Origin: Nocardia brasiliensis IFM 10847
GTDB taxonomy: Bacteria > Actinomycetota > Actinomycetes > Mycobacteriales > Mycobacteriaceae
Length of the DNA: 53,838 nt
Assembly (NCBI RefSeq): GCF_000710915.1
Contig: NZ_BAUA01000034.1
Coordinates: forward strand, 1 to 53,838
Reading direction: 5' to 3'
Position numbers and translations under genes: made by a program. A model generated the notes under the pieces. The model was given only the letters and a program-made list of their open reading frames with translations. It had not been told where the DNA came from and searched no databases. Positions 10,912 to 19,695 of the stretch are shown piece by piece (position 1 is the first letter of the stretch; the number at the start of each line of letters is the position of its first letter).

Positions 10912-11769
10912 GTGACCTTCAGAAGCGAGACCTCCGCCGTTCCCTCGATCGTCCTCAACGACGGGAATGTGATTCCGCAGCTCGGCTTCGGCGTCTTCCT
11001 GGTCCCCGACGACGAGGTTTCGCAGGCCGTCACCGCCGCGCTCGAGGCAGGCTACCGCAGCATCGACACCGCGGCGGTCTACGGCAACGAAGCGGGCACC
11101 GGCCGCGCGATCCGCGAGTTCGGCCTGCCGCGCGACGAGATCTACGTCACGAGCAAGGTGTGGAACGCCGATCAGGGTTTCGACTCGACGCTGCGCGCGT
11201 TCGACGCCAGCCTGGAGCGGCTCGGCCTGGAGTACCTCGACCTGTATCTCATCCATTGGCCGGTTCCCGCCGCCGACCGCTACGTGGACACCTTCCGCGC
11301 GTTGCAGGCACTGAAGACGCAGGGACGGGTGCGCTCGATCGGCGTCTCGAACTTCACCCAGGCGCACCTGGAGCGGCTCATCGCCGAAACCGGTGAGATC
11401 CCCGCCGTGAACCAGATCGAATTACATCCCCGGATGGCGCAGCGCGAGCTGCGTGCGTTCCACGCCGCCAATGCCATCGCCACCGAGGCGTGGGGTCCGC
11501 TCGGCCAGGGCACCCTGCTCGACGATCAGACCATCGCCTCGATCGCCGGCGCGGTCGGCCGCACGCCGGCCCAGGTGATCATTCGCTGGCATCTGCAGCT
11601 CGGCAACATCGTCATCCCGAAGTCGGTCACTCCGGCCCGCATCGCGGAGAACTTCGACGTCTTCAACTTCGAACTCTCCCGCGACCAGGTGGACGCCATC
11701 AACGCGCTCAACACCGACAGCCGGGTGGGCGAGAACCCCGACACCTTCGCCGCCGGTCTCGACGGCTGA
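10912..11769 (+). CDS. Aldo/keto reductase
   Basis: A 285-residue NADPH-dependent oxidoreductase of the AKR (alpha/beta) barrel type, close to the 2,5-diketo-gluconate reductase group. The catalytic tetrad is visible: Asp and Tyr in RSIDTAAVYGNE, Lys in VTSKVWN and His in YLIHWPVP. The cofactor-binding end shows VIPKSVTPARIAENFDVF. I start at GTG 10912; a TTG start at 10837 would add 25 residues unlike the family. Substrate is unknown. It follows the carboxyltransferase by 141 bases on the same strand and converges with the flavoprotein gene. Confidence 0.88.
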   Translation: MTFRSETSAVPSIVLNDGNVIPQLGFGVFLVPDDEVSQAVTAALEAGYRSIDTAAVYGNEAGTGRAIREFGLPRDEIYVTSKVWNADQGFDSTLRAFDASLERLGLEYLDLYLIHWPVPAADRYVDTFRALQALKTQGRVRSIGVSNFTQAHLERLIAETGEIPAVNQIELHPRMAQRELRAFHAANAIATEAWGPLGQGTLLDDQTIASIAGAVGRTPAQVIIRWHLQLGNIVIPKSVTPARIAENFDVFNFELSRDQVDAINALNTDSRVGENPDTFAAGLDG

Positions 11770-11874
11770 GCATTGCGCGCCGAAATCGCGCACAGGCTCA
11801 ACGTGATTCGGTGCCGCGGACTGCCCGTCCTGGAGGTCACCCAGTGCGCGCACGGATGTGAATCGAACGACTGA

Positions 11875-12990
11875 TCAGTCGGATCCGCGCCCGATGCCCA
11901 GGTAGCGAGTGAGTTCGGCGGCCGCGGCGCGTCCGGCGCGGTTGGCGCCGATGGTGCTGGCGGACGGGCCGTAGCCGATCAGATGGATGCGCGGATCCTT
12001 CGCGACCTGAGTGGCGAGCCGCCCGGTCATGGTGATGCCGCCGCCGGGGCCGCGCAGCCGCAGCGGCGCCAGATGATCCAGGGCGCTGCGGAATCCGGTC
12101 GCCCAGACAATCACCTCCGCCCGCTGGAAGGTCCCGTCGGCCCAGCGCACCCCGTCCGGCTCGATGTGGTCGAACATCGGCAGGCGATGCAGTGCGCCCC
12201 GGGCCTGGGCCGCGCGCAGCCGGTCGTCGAGGCGCAGCCCGGTGACCGAGACCACCGAGCCGGGCGGCAACCCGCGGCGCACCCGGTCCTCCACCTGCGC
12301 CACCGCCGCGCGACCGTCCTCGGGGCCGAACGAGTCTTCACGGAAGATCGGTTCTGTGCGCGTCACCCAGGTGGTCGAGGTGACCTGGGAGATCTCGTCG
12401 AGCAACTGCACCGCCGAGATGCCGCCGCCGACCACGACCACGTGCTTGCCCGCGAATTCCGCGGCGGTGCGGTAGTCGTGGGTGTGCAGCTGGCGTCCGG
12501 TGAAGGTTTCCGCTCCGCGATAGCGCGGAATGAACGGATGCTCCCAGGTGCCGGTGCCGTTGATCAGGCCGCGCACCCGAATGGTTCCGGCCGAGCCCGT
12601 TTCGGCGTTGAGCACCGGCCCGTGCTCGGCGGGGCTGCCGTCCGCCGCGCGATCGCACACGACAGTTACCGAGACCTGCCGGCGCACGCGCAGATCGAAT
12701 CGCTTCTCGTAGAGCTCGTAATAGTGCGGCACCGCGGTCGCCGCGGGCGCCGATTCGGAACCGGGCGGCAACGTTTCGGCGAACGACATGCCCGGGAGGT
12801 CGTGCACCCGGTTCACGGTGGTCAGGGTCAGCGACGGCCAGCGAAATTGCCAGGCCCCACCGGGTCCGGGCGAATGGTCGACGATGAGAAAGTCCTGCTC
12901 GGGGCGCAGCCCCAGGCGCTGGAGGTGATAACCGGCCGACAGTCCCGCCTGACCAGCGCCGATCACCAGGATGTCGAAGTCTGTCGGCAC
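11875..12990 (-). CDS. NAD(P)/FAD-dependent flavoprotein monooxygenase-like oxidoreductase
   Basis: A 371-residue flavoprotein with two Rossmann motifs: FAD-binding VIGAGQAGLSAGYHL at the N-terminus and NAD(P)-binding VVVVGGGISAVQLLDEI in the middle, with the late motif VIWATGFRSALDHL. This layout fits the small flavin monooxygenase / CzcO-like family. I use GTG 12990 (VPTDFDILVIG) because the Rossmann strand must be near the N-terminus; the open frame continues upstream but without family sequence. No ribosome site is evident. Substrate is unknown. Confidence 0.8.
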   Translation of the reverse strand: MPTDFDILVIGAGQAGLSAGYHLQRLGLRPEQDFLIVDHSPGPGGAWQFRWPSLTLTTVNRVHDLPGMSFAETLPPGSESAPAATAVPHYYELYEKRFDLRVRRQVSVTVVCDRAADGSPAEHGPVLNAETGSAGTIRVRGLINGTGTWEHPFIPRYRGAETFTGRQLHTHDYRTAAEFAGKHVVVVGGGISAVQLLDEISQVTSTTWVTRTEPIFREDSFGPEDGRAAVAQVEDRVRRGLPPGSVVSVTGLRLDDRLRAAQARGALHRLPMFDHIEPDGVRWADGTFQRAEVIVWATGFRSALDHLAPLRLRGPGGGITMTGRLATQVAKDPRIHLIGYGPSASTIGANRAGRAAAAELTRYLGIGRGSD

Positions 12991-13080
12991 AGCCGATGAT
13001 CGTATCGGCTTGAGCGAAGTGTGCCGTCCGCTGTGGCAAAGTGAATGTAACCAGACGGATCGCTCAGTTGGGGAGGTCGC

Positions 13081-13809
13081 ATGCTCGGAGTTAGCCGAGA
13101 CGGTGACGTAGTGACCATCGAACTTCAGCGCGAGGAGCGGCGCAACGCGCTGAACCTCGAACTGATCACGCTGCTGCGCGAAGCCGTCCTCGCCGCCGTC
13201 GCCGACGACGCACGGGTGCTCGTGCTGACCGGGCGCGGTCCCATCTTCAGCGCGGGCGCGGACCTGTCCGGGGTCTACTCGCAGGAGTTCCTCGGCGGCC
13301 TGATGGACATGCTGCACACCATCGAGTCGGTGCCGATCCCGGTGATCTCGGCGATCAACGGCGGCGCGCTCGGCGCGGGCGTGCAGCTGGCGCTGGCCTC
13401 GGATCTGCGGGTGATCGAACCGGACGCCTATATCGCGATCCCCGCGGCCAAGCTCGGCATCTCGGTGGACCGCTGGACCATGACGAGGCTGGTCTCACTG
13501 ATCGGCGGCGGTCCCGCCCGGACCATTCTGCTCGGCGCGGAATCGGTGACCGCGGCCGACGCCTACACTTTCGGCTTCGCGAACCGGCTCGGCTCGCTCG
13601 CCGACGCACAGTCCTGGGCCAAGCAGATCGCCGCGCTGGCGCCGCTGTCGCTGCGGCACATGAAGCTGGTGCTCAACGACGACGGCACCAGGGCCCCGGA
13701 CACCGCGCAGCAGCGCGCCGCCCTGGAGGCGGCGTGGAGCAGCGCCGACGCCCAGGAGGGGCGCCTGGCCAGGCAAGAGAAACGTGCCGCGAAATTTGTG
13801 GGGCGATGA
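13081..13809 (+). CDS. echA6: EchA6-like enoyl-CoA hydratase homolog without catalytic glutamates
   Basis: A 242-residue crotonase-fold protein resembling mycobacterial EchA6 (Rv0905). Oxyanion-hole segments are present (FSAGADLSG; INGGALGAG). Aligned with rat enoyl-CoA hydratase, the two catalytic glutamates are replaced by Gln102 (in AGVQLALASD) and Ala122 (in IPAAKLG), as also in M. tuberculosis EchA6, which is not a hydratase but an acyl-CoA-binding shuttle for mycolic acid synthesis. Trp132 in the DRW motif is shared with EchA6. ATG 13081 follows GGGGAGG by a few bases. Its stop overlaps the metallo-hydrolase start, so the two are coupled. Confidence 0.88.
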   Translation: MLGVSRDGDVVTIELQREERRNALNLELITLLREAVLAAVADDARVLVLTGRGPIFSAGADLSGVYSQEFLGGLMDMLHTIESVPIPVISAINGGALGAGVQLALASDLRVIEPDAYIAIPAAKLGISVDRWTMTRLVSLIGGGPARTILLGAESVTAADAYTFGFANRLGSLADAQSWAKQIAALAPLSLRHMKLVLNDDGTRAPDTAQQRAALEAAWSSADAQEGRLARQEKRAAKFVGR

Positions 13810-14951
13810 TGAGCATTCGCAGCATTGTGGGTTGGGCGGCCGGGGCGCTCGGTCTCACCTGGGTGGTGCGCGCGGCGTGGGGCATCCCCTCCGCGATGGG
13901 CGCCTCGATCTCGGCCATCCAGCCGTACGCGACGGGCGCGACCACCTACCGCGACCGCCAGTTCCACAACACCGAGCCGAGTAGTCAGATCGTGGCGGGA
14001 TCGGCGCCGTCCCTGCTGGTTTCGGCGCTCACCAAGCGTAACGTCGGCCGGCCGACCGGCGTGATCCCGTTGCAGACACCGCAGTTGCCCGCGGCGGCCG
14101 CCGAGCTGGCCGTCACCTGGTACGGGCACGCCACCGCGCTGATCGAGGTGGACGGCTACCGGGTGCTCACCGACCCGGTGTGGAGCGATCGGGTTTCGCC
14201 GTCCGCGCTGGTCGGGCCCACCCGGATGCATCCGGTGCCGACGCCGCTGTCCGCACTGCCCGTGGTGGACGCGGTGATCATCTCGCACGATCACTACGAC
14301 CACCTGGACAAGGACACCGTCCGCGAACTCGTGCTGCGCCAGACCGCGCCGTTCCTGGTGCCGATCGGTATCGGCGCGCATCTGCGGCACTGGGGCGTGC
14401 CCGAGCACCGGATCATCGAATTGGATTGGGGCGGTTCGGTTTCGATGTCCGCGCTGGGCCGGGCGCACGCGGACGCGGACGTGACCATCACCTGCACCGA
14501 AGCGCGGCACTTCTCCGGCCGCGGCCTGGTGCGCAACACCACGCTGTGGGCGTCGTGGTCGATCGTCGGCCCGACCCGGCGGGCGTACTTCGGCGGCGAC
14601 ACCGGCTACACCAAGGCGTTCGCGGATGCCGGCGCCGCACTCGGGCCGTTCGATCTGACCCTGCTGCCGATCGGCGCCTACGACGAGCGGTGGCGTGACG
14701 TGCACATGAACCCGGAGGAGGCGGTGCGCGCGCACGCCGATCTGTGCGTCGGCAACGCGGGTTACGGTCTGCTCGTGCCGATCCACTGGGCCACCTTCAA
14801 TCTCGCCTTCCACGGCTGGTCCGAGCCGGTGCGCCGGATGGTCGCGGCGGCGGAGCGGGCCGGCACCACGATCGCCGTTCCCATGCCCGGTCAGCGGGTC
14901 GATCCCGATGCGGCGCCCGCACGGGAGTCGTGGTGGGAAGATGTGGGGTGA
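13806..14951 (+). CDS. Metallo-beta-lactamase-fold hydrolase (Rv0906 / NAPE-PLD-like)
   Basis: A 381-residue protein with an N-terminal hydrophobic stretch (residues 5-25) that may anchor or export it. The metallo-beta-lactamase core follows: WYGHATALIEVDG, the zinc motif SHDHYDHLD, then TEARHFSGR, FGGDTGYT and VPIHWATF supplying further metal ligands. The pattern is that of the NAPE-hydrolysing phospholipase D-like/UlaG branch, and the mycobacterial counterpart Rv0906 sits in the same place after echA6. Two adjacent ATGs (13806, 13809) overlap the echA6 stop. A role on a lipid phosphodiester is plausible but inferred. Confidence 0.87.
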   Translation: MMSIRSIVGWAAGALGLTWVVRAAWGIPSAMGASISAIQPYATGATTYRDRQFHNTEPSSQIVAGSAPSLLVSALTKRNVGRPTGVIPLQTPQLPAAAAELAVTWYGHATALIEVDGYRVLTDPVWSDRVSPSALVGPTRMHPVPTPLSALPVVDAVIISHDHYDHLDKDTVRELVLRQTAPFLVPIGIGAHLRHWGVPEHRIIELDWGGSVSMSALGRAHADADVTITCTEARHFSGRGLVRNTTLWASWSIVGPTRRAYFGGDTGYTKAFADAGAALGPFDLTLLPIGAYDERWRDVHMNPEEAVRAHADLCVGNAGYGLLVPIHWATFNLAFHGWSEPVRRMVAAAERAGTTIAVPMPGQRVDPDAAPARESWWEDVG

Positions 14952-14989
14952 ACACTCGTGCTAGTGGGCTACGGAAAGGATCGAACGCT

Positions 14990-15214
14990 ATGAGCTTCGC
15001 CGATACTCTGAAGGGCCTGGTCGGCAAGGGCAAGGACGCGGCAGCCAAGAACGCCGACAAGATCAACGATGCGATCGACAAGGGCGGTGACTTCATCGAC
15101 CAGAAGACGCAGGGCAAGTACTCGGACAAGATCGCGAAGGGCAAGGAAGCCGCCAAGAAGGCGGTCCCGCCGGAACAGCCGGGCGCCCCCGAGCAGCCGG
15201 GTCCGCAGGGCTGA
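14990..15214 (+). CDS. MT0933/Rv0909-like small protein (annotated as antitoxin family), copy 1
   Basis: A 74-residue lysine-rich helical protein: MSFADTLKGLVGKGKDAAAK, then a GDFIDQKTQGKYSDKI core and a proline-rich end. The pattern G-D-x-(I/V)-D-x-K-T-x-G-K is typical of the MT0933 (Rv0909) family, named antitoxin from the neighbouring Rv0910 toxin in M. tuberculosis. AAAGGA lies about ten bases before the ATG. No Rv0910-like toxin follows; a terminator and LigD do. The antitoxin role is therefore doubtful here. Confidence 0.75.
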   Translation: MSFADTLKGLVGKGKDAAAKNADKINDAIDKGGDFIDQKTQGKYSDKIAKGKEAAKKAVPPEQPGAPEQPGPQG

Positions 15215-15219
15215 TGAGC

Positions 15220-15250
15220 GGCGGGGACCAGGTTTCTGTCGGTCCCCGCC
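15220..15250 (+). terminator. Rho-independent-like terminator after the small-protein gene
   Basis: A perfect 10-bp stem, GGCGGGGACC / GGTCCCCGCC, encloses an 11-base loop, six bases after the stop at 15214. It is followed by TCTAAAATCG rather than a T-run, as is common in actinomycetes. It separates the small gene from ligD, whose start is 15266. Confidence 0.75.
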
Positions 15251-15265
15251 TCTAAAATCGTTGTC

Positions 15266-17581
15266 ATGGCAGCCCGCCGGAACTTCGGGGGTATCGAGGT
15301 TGAGCTGAGCAACCTCGACAAAGTGCTGTATCCAGCCACCGGCACCACCAAAGGCGAAGTCATCGCCTACTATTCGGCGATCGCGCCCGCCATGCTGCCG
15401 CATATCGCCGGTCGAGCGGTCACCAGGAAGCGCTGGCCCAACGGCGTCGACGAGCCTTCCTTCTTCGAGAAGAACCTCCCGTCGCACGCGCCGTCCTGGA
15501 TCGAGCGACGCACCGTCCGGCACTCCGATCGCACGGTCACCTATCCGCTGATCGAATCCGAGGCGGGGATGGCCTGGCTCGGCCAGCAGGCGGCCCTGGA
15601 AGTCCATGTGCCGCAATGGCGTTTCGACGGAGACGAGCGGGGGCCGGCCACCCGGCTGGTGTTCGACCTGGATCCCGGGCCCGGCGCCGGGCTGGCCGAA
15701 TGCGCGAGGGTCGCGCTGGCGGTGCGCGAGATGGTCGAGGGCATCGGCCTGCGCGCGTTCCCGGTGACCAGCGGCAGCAAGGGAATTCACCTCTACGTCC
15801 CGCTGGATCGGGAGTTGCGCGGCAGCGGCGCGTCGACGGTGGCCAAGCAGGTCGCGACCAATCTGGAGAAGCTGCATCCCGATCTGGTGACCGCCACCAT
15901 GTCGAAATCCGTCCGTGGCGGCAAGGTATTCCTCGACTGGAGCCAGAACAACCCGTCCAAGACCACCATCGCGCCCTATTCGCTGCGCGGGCGCGAGCAG
16001 CCGAACGCGGCGGCGCCGCGCAGCTGGCGGGAATTGGAGAGCCGGAAGAAGCTGCGGCACCTGCGTTTCGACGAAGTCCTCGCGCGCTGGCAGTCCGACG
16101 GCGACCTGCTCGCCGAGCTGGATCCGGCACTGCCGCCACGCAATACCGCCTCGGCGGAGTCGGGCCCCGACGCTTTGGCGAAGTACCGGTCGATGCGCGA
16201 TCCGGCGCGCACGCCCGAACCCGTGCCTGCCGACCGGCCGGTGCCGGGGGCGGACAGCCGCTACGTCGTGCAGGAACACCATGCCCGCCGGCTGCATTGG
16301 GACGTGCGGCTGGAGCGGGGCGGCGTGCTGGTGTGCTGGGCCGTGCCGAAGGGACCGCCCACCTCCTCCAAACAGAACCGCCTCGCCGTGCACACCGAGG
16401 ATCACCCGCTGGAGTACCTGGACTTCCACGGCACGATCCCGAAGGGGCAGTACGGCGGCGGCGATATGACGATCTGGGACTCGGGCACCTACGTCACCGA
16501 GAAATGGCGGGACGACGAGGTGATCGTCCGATTCCACGGCGAACGCCTCAACGGGCGCTATGCGCTGATCCAGACCAACGGCAACCAGTGGCTGATGCAC
16601 CTGATGCGGGAGCAGCATGGCGACGCGGCCGAGCCCGAGCGGGACGGTGCGGACACGGCCTCGACGGGGCGGATCATCCGGGTGTCCAGCGGTCCGTCGC
16701 CGTTCCCGCGGGGACTCGCGCCGATGCTCGCGACCCCCGGCGACGTCGCGGACCTGCACACCGACGAGTGGTGCTTCGAGACGAAGTGGGACGGCTTCCG
16801 GCTGATCGCGGAGATCAGCTCCGGCACACTGACTCTGCGGAGCCGCAAAGGCAACGTGGTGACCGCGCGGTACCCGGGGATCGGGCCGCTGGCCGACGAG
16901 CTGGCCGGGCACGAGGTGGTGCTCGACGGTGAGGCGGTGGTGTTCGACGACCACGGCGTCGCCAATCTCGGCCTGTTGCAGGCGGATGCGGCGCGGGCCG
17001 TGTTCGTGGCGTTCGACGTGCTGTATCTGGACGGCACTTCGCTTGTCCGGAAAAGGTATTCCGACCGGCGCCGGGTGCTGGAGGCGCTCGCCGGCACCGC
17101 GCCGTCGCTGCGGGTGCCGCCGCGACTGGACGGCGAGGGCGCGGACGCGGTGCGCTACAGCCAGGACCACGGCATGGAAGGCGTGATCGCCAAACGGAAG
17201 GATTCGGTCTATCTGCCCGGCAAGCGCGGGCACTCCTGGGTGAAGCAGCGCAACTGGCGCACCCAGGACGTGGTGGTCGGCGGCTGGCGGCGCAGCGAAG
17301 CACGCGAGTTCAAGTCGCTGCTCGTCGGCATTCCGTACGAGGGCAGGCTGATCTACGTCGGCCGGGTCGGCACCGGTTTCAACGATGCCGACATGCAGGA
17401 GCTGTCGGGGCGGCTGGCGAAACTGGAACGCAAGACGAACCCCTTCGACAACGACCTGACCGCCGAGGAACGCAAGGAAGCGGTGTGGGTGACGCCGAAA
17501 CTGCGCGGCTCGGTGCGGTTCATGAACTGGACCGAGACGGGTCGGCTGTGGCACCCGGCCTGGCTCGGTGCGCAGGACTGA
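15266..17581 (+). CDS. ligD: Multifunctional non-homologous end-joining DNA ligase LigD
   Basis: A 771-residue three-domain protein that fills, trims and seals broken DNA ends with Ku. Order: polymerase/primase domain (about 1-300; DLDPGPGA carries the metal-binding aspartates, TSGSKGIHLYVPL a conserved motif), phosphoesterase domain (about 325-460; VQEHHARRLHWDVRLE with His338), and ATP-dependent ligase domain (about 480-770; catalytic Lys507 in ETKWDGFR, then DGEAVVFDD, GMEGVIAKRKDS and the lysine-rich WVKQR). This Pol-PE-Lig order is that of M. tuberculosis LigD (759 residues). No Ku gene lies in the window. It has its own transcription unit between two MT0933-like genes. Confidence 0.95.
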   Translation: MAARRNFGGIEVELSNLDKVLYPATGTTKGEVIAYYSAIAPAMLPHIAGRAVTRKRWPNGVDEPSFFEKNLPSHAPSWIERRTVRHSDRTVTYPLIESEAGMAWLGQQAALEVHVPQWRFDGDERGPATRLVFDLDPGPGAGLAECARVALAVREMVEGIGLRAFPVTSGSKGIHLYVPLDRELRGSGASTVAKQVATNLEKLHPDLVTATMSKSVRGGKVFLDWSQNNPSKTTIAPYSLRGREQPNAAAPRSWRELESRKKLRHLRFDEVLARWQSDGDLLAELDPALPPRNTASAESGPDALAKYRSMRDPARTPEPVPADRPVPGADSRYVVQEHHARRLHWDVRLERGGVLVCWAVPKGPPTSSKQNRLAVHTEDHPLEYLDFHGTIPKGQYGGGDMTIWDSGTYVTEKWRDDEVIVRFHGERLNGRYALIQTNGNQWLMHLMREQHGDAAEPERDGADTASTGRIIRVSSGPSPFPRGLAPMLATPGDVADLHTDEWCFETKWDGFRLIAEISSGTLTLRSRKGNVVTARYPGIGPLADELAGHEVVLDGEAVVFDDHGVANLGLLQADAARAVFVAFDVLYLDGTSLVRKRYSDRRRVLEALAGTAPSLRVPPRLDGEGADAVRYSQDHGMEGVIAKRKDSVYLPGKRGHSWVKQRNWRTQDVVVGGWRRSEAREFKSLLVGIPYEGRLIYVGRVGTGFNDADMQELSGRLAKLERKTNPFDNDLTAEERKEAVWVTPKLRGSVRFMNWTETGRLWHPAWLGAQD

Positions 17582-17681
17582 CGGTGTGACCGTTTTCGCG
17601 CTCGTCGTGCCGTTGCCGTGGGTGTTCGCCTCGGTAGGGTGAGTCCGCGGTTGAACTCAGCGCGAGAACGAGGAGTGCACA

Positions 17682-17861
17682 GTGGACTTCAAGAACCTGG
17701 CAGGCAAGGCGCTCGACCTGGCCCAGCAGAACGCCGACAAGGTGGAGACCGTCATCGAGAAGGCGGGCGATATCGTCGACCAGAAGACCGGCGGCAAGTT
17801 CGCGGGGCAGGTGGACTCCGCGCAGGAGGCGGCGAAGAAGGCCCTGCGTAAGGAGGGCTGA
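17682..17861 (+). CDS. MT0933/Rv0909-like small protein, copy 2
   Basis: A 59-residue protein starting at GTG 17682 with GAGGAG just upstream. It begins MDFKNLAGKALDLAQQNADK and contains GDIVDQKTGGKFAGQVDSAQ, a very good match to the MT0933-family core, and better than copy 1. It is helical and lysine-rich. No toxin gene is adjacent: upstream is ligD (100 bases away) and downstream about 376 bases without a gene. Function unknown; the antitoxin label of the family is only by association. Confidence 0.8.
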   Translation: MDFKNLAGKALDLAQQNADKVETVIEKAGDIVDQKTGGKFAGQVDSAQEAAKKALRKEG

Positions 17862-18237
17862 AAACCGGCTTCGGGGCGTCCAGTTCGTTCCGTTTGATTC
17901 GGCGTCGATCCCGTTGGGGCGAAGCGTCTTTCGATGGCGGACACGCGCGGCTGCGGCTTTGACCGAGGATGCCCGTTGCCCGGTGGCGTGCTCGGCCAGT
18001 ACCGTGGACAACCCGGGGCTCGAGTAAATCGGCGCAGGTCACGGCCGGTGCACGGGTGCTCCCGGGCGAACTCGGGGAGGCCCTGTGCGCGACCACCATG
18101 CTGCCGCCGAGCGCGGCGTGTCCGGCCTATCGCGGCTCGCCGGTCGAATGTGTCGGCCCGGCAACGAATTAGGGGTTTCGGCGAAACATCCGGCGAGTAC
18201 CGGCCGGGGTGAGCGCGGGCAAGGTAGGTTGCCTGCC
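17862..18237. other. Gene-free stretch between small protein and lipase
   Basis: About 376 bases. Open frames here lack ribosome sites and family-like sequence. No RNA gene, strong hairpin or repeat was seen. It must hold the lipase promoter. Confidence 0.4.
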
Positions 18238-19527
18238 ATGGCGACTCCGAGCGGAATCGGTAGTGGGGCAACGTTCGTCGGCGCGGCAGCATCCACCGGA
18301 TCCCGGAGATCGGCCCTGCTCAGATTCGGATTATCGGTAGCCGCCGCGCTGCTGACCGTGACGCCGCTCAGCCCGTCGGGGGCGGCGCACGCCCAGATTC
18401 CACCCCCGGACGCCGACCCCTTCTACGCGGCGCCGGCCGATCTCGCCGCCTACGCCGAGGGCGCGATCGTGGACTCGCGCCAGATCGCGCTGTTCGGTCT
18501 GCCGCTACCGGTTTCGACCTGGCAGGTGAAGTACCGCAGCACCGACGCGGGCGGCGCCGCGATCGCGAACGTCGCCACCGTGATGGTGCCGATGCTGCCC
18601 TGGTTCGGGCCGGGACCGCGGCCGCTGCTGTCGTATCAGATCGCCGAGGACAGCCTGGGCACCCGGTGTGCGCCGTCCTACGCGCTGCGCGGCGGCGGTG
18701 ATCTCGGTGGCGCCCAAGCCCTGATCGACACCCCGTTCATGGCCGACGCGTTACGCCGCGGCTGGGCGGTGGTGACCAGCGATCACGAGGGCCCGCAGGC
18801 ACGGTTCCTGGACGGGGTCAACGCGGGTCACGGTGTGCTGGACGGGATCCGTGCCGCGCGCGCCTTGCCCGCGGCCGGTCTCGGGCCGCAGACGCCGATC
18901 ACCGCATGGGGCTATTCGGGTGGGGCGTTCGCGACGCTGTGGGCCGCACAGATGCAGCCGCAGTACGCGCCGGACATCCGATTCGCGGGCATCGCCGCGG
19001 GTGGTCTGCCGTCGAACTGGCCCGCCATCGCCAAACATGTGGACGGCACCGGCCAGGCGGGCCTGGCCATGCTCATCCTGCTCGCGGCGATCAAGGACCA
19101 GCCGAACGCCGGTGTCGCCGATCTGCTCAACGAGCGTGGTCGCGCGATGCTGGCCGCCGACGGCAACGCCTGTGGTCCCGACTTGGTGCTGAAGTACATG
19201 GGCGCCCGCGTCGACGACTACGCCGCGGTCCCGGACCTGCTGTCCCACCCCGGTTTTCGAGCCGCCACCGCGGGCCAGGAGCTGGGCGAACCGGCCCCGA
19301 CGGTACCGATGTACCTGTACCACAGCACCACCGACGACGTGATCCCCCCGGCGGGCTTCACCGACCTGGTCGGCCGCTACTGCGCACAGGGCGCCGACAT
19401 CACGTATCTGAATTCGCCGCTCCCCGGCCACAATCCGGCCGCCGCGGGCGAAGCGCTCGGCGCCATGGCCTACCTCGCCGACCGGGTGGCCGTCAGTCCC
19501 GTGCCGCAGGGTTGCCACCCGCGCTAG
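18238..19527 (+). CDS. Secreted lipase (LIP family, alpha/beta hydrolase)
   Basis: A 429-residue exported esterase/lipase. AAGGTAGG precedes ATG 18238. A long N-region and a hydrophobic segment (residues about 25-50, ending SGAAHAQ) form the signal peptide. The mature part matches the secretory lipase family of actinomycetes and fungi: DHEGP, nucleophile elbow WGYSGGAFA, an Asp in YHSTTDDVIPP and a catalytic His in LPGHNPAA. A cysteine pair is likely (GTRCAPS and YCAQG). It would cleave triacylglycerol or wax esters outside the cell. It is monocistronic and ends in a strong hairpin. A distant paralog lies at 31776-32942. Confidence 0.88.
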   Translation: MATPSGIGSGATFVGAAASTGSRRSALLRFGLSVAAALLTVTPLSPSGAAHAQIPPPDADPFYAAPADLAAYAEGAIVDSRQIALFGLPLPVSTWQVKYRSTDAGGAAIANVATVMVPMLPWFGPGPRPLLSYQIAEDSLGTRCAPSYALRGGGDLGGAQALIDTPFMADALRRGWAVVTSDHEGPQARFLDGVNAGHGVLDGIRAARALPAAGLGPQTPITAWGYSGGAFATLWAAQMQPQYAPDIRFAGIAAGGLPSNWPAIAKHVDGTGQAGLAMLILLAAIKDQPNAGVADLLNERGRAMLAADGNACGPDLVLKYMGARVDDYAAVPDLLSHPGFRAATAGQELGEPAPTVPMYLYHSTTDDVIPPAGFTDLVGRYCAQGADITYLNSPLPGHNPAAAGEALGAMAYLADRVAVSPVPQGCHPR

Positions 19528-19644
19528 CCTGCTGCCGCGTACCTTTTCGCGGGCCGCGCAACGGCTCGCCGGGCGACGCGCCGCTGCTGGCATGAAAGGT
19601 GCGCGTCGTCACGCGCGTCCCGAATCCGACTGCCGCACAGAACA

Positions 19645-19685
19645 ACACGGCGCACACCGGCCGAGCGGGCCGGTGTGCGCCGTGT
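19645..19685. terminator. Bidirectional terminator between convergent genes
   Basis: A perfect 18-bp inverted repeat (left arm 19645-19662, right arm 19668-19685) around a 5-base loop GAGCG. It sits between the lipase stop and the stop of the minus-strand secreted protein and could end transcription from both sides. Confidence 0.85.
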
Positions 19686-19695
19686 CGGGTGCGCG

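Noticed and set aside
11770..11874. Terminator between the reductase and the flavoprotein gene
   Set aside because: The only hairpin seen (TGCGCG / CGCGCA) is short and I would not report it as a terminator.
14969..17554. 861-codon open frame opposite ligD
   Set aside because: It is antisense to a complete, well-recognised LigD and its composition is that of a reversed high-GC gene; no family motifs.
15215..18237. Toxin partner for the MT0933-like proteins
   Set aside because: I looked for a polyketide-cyclase-like (Rv0910-type) gene on either side and found none.
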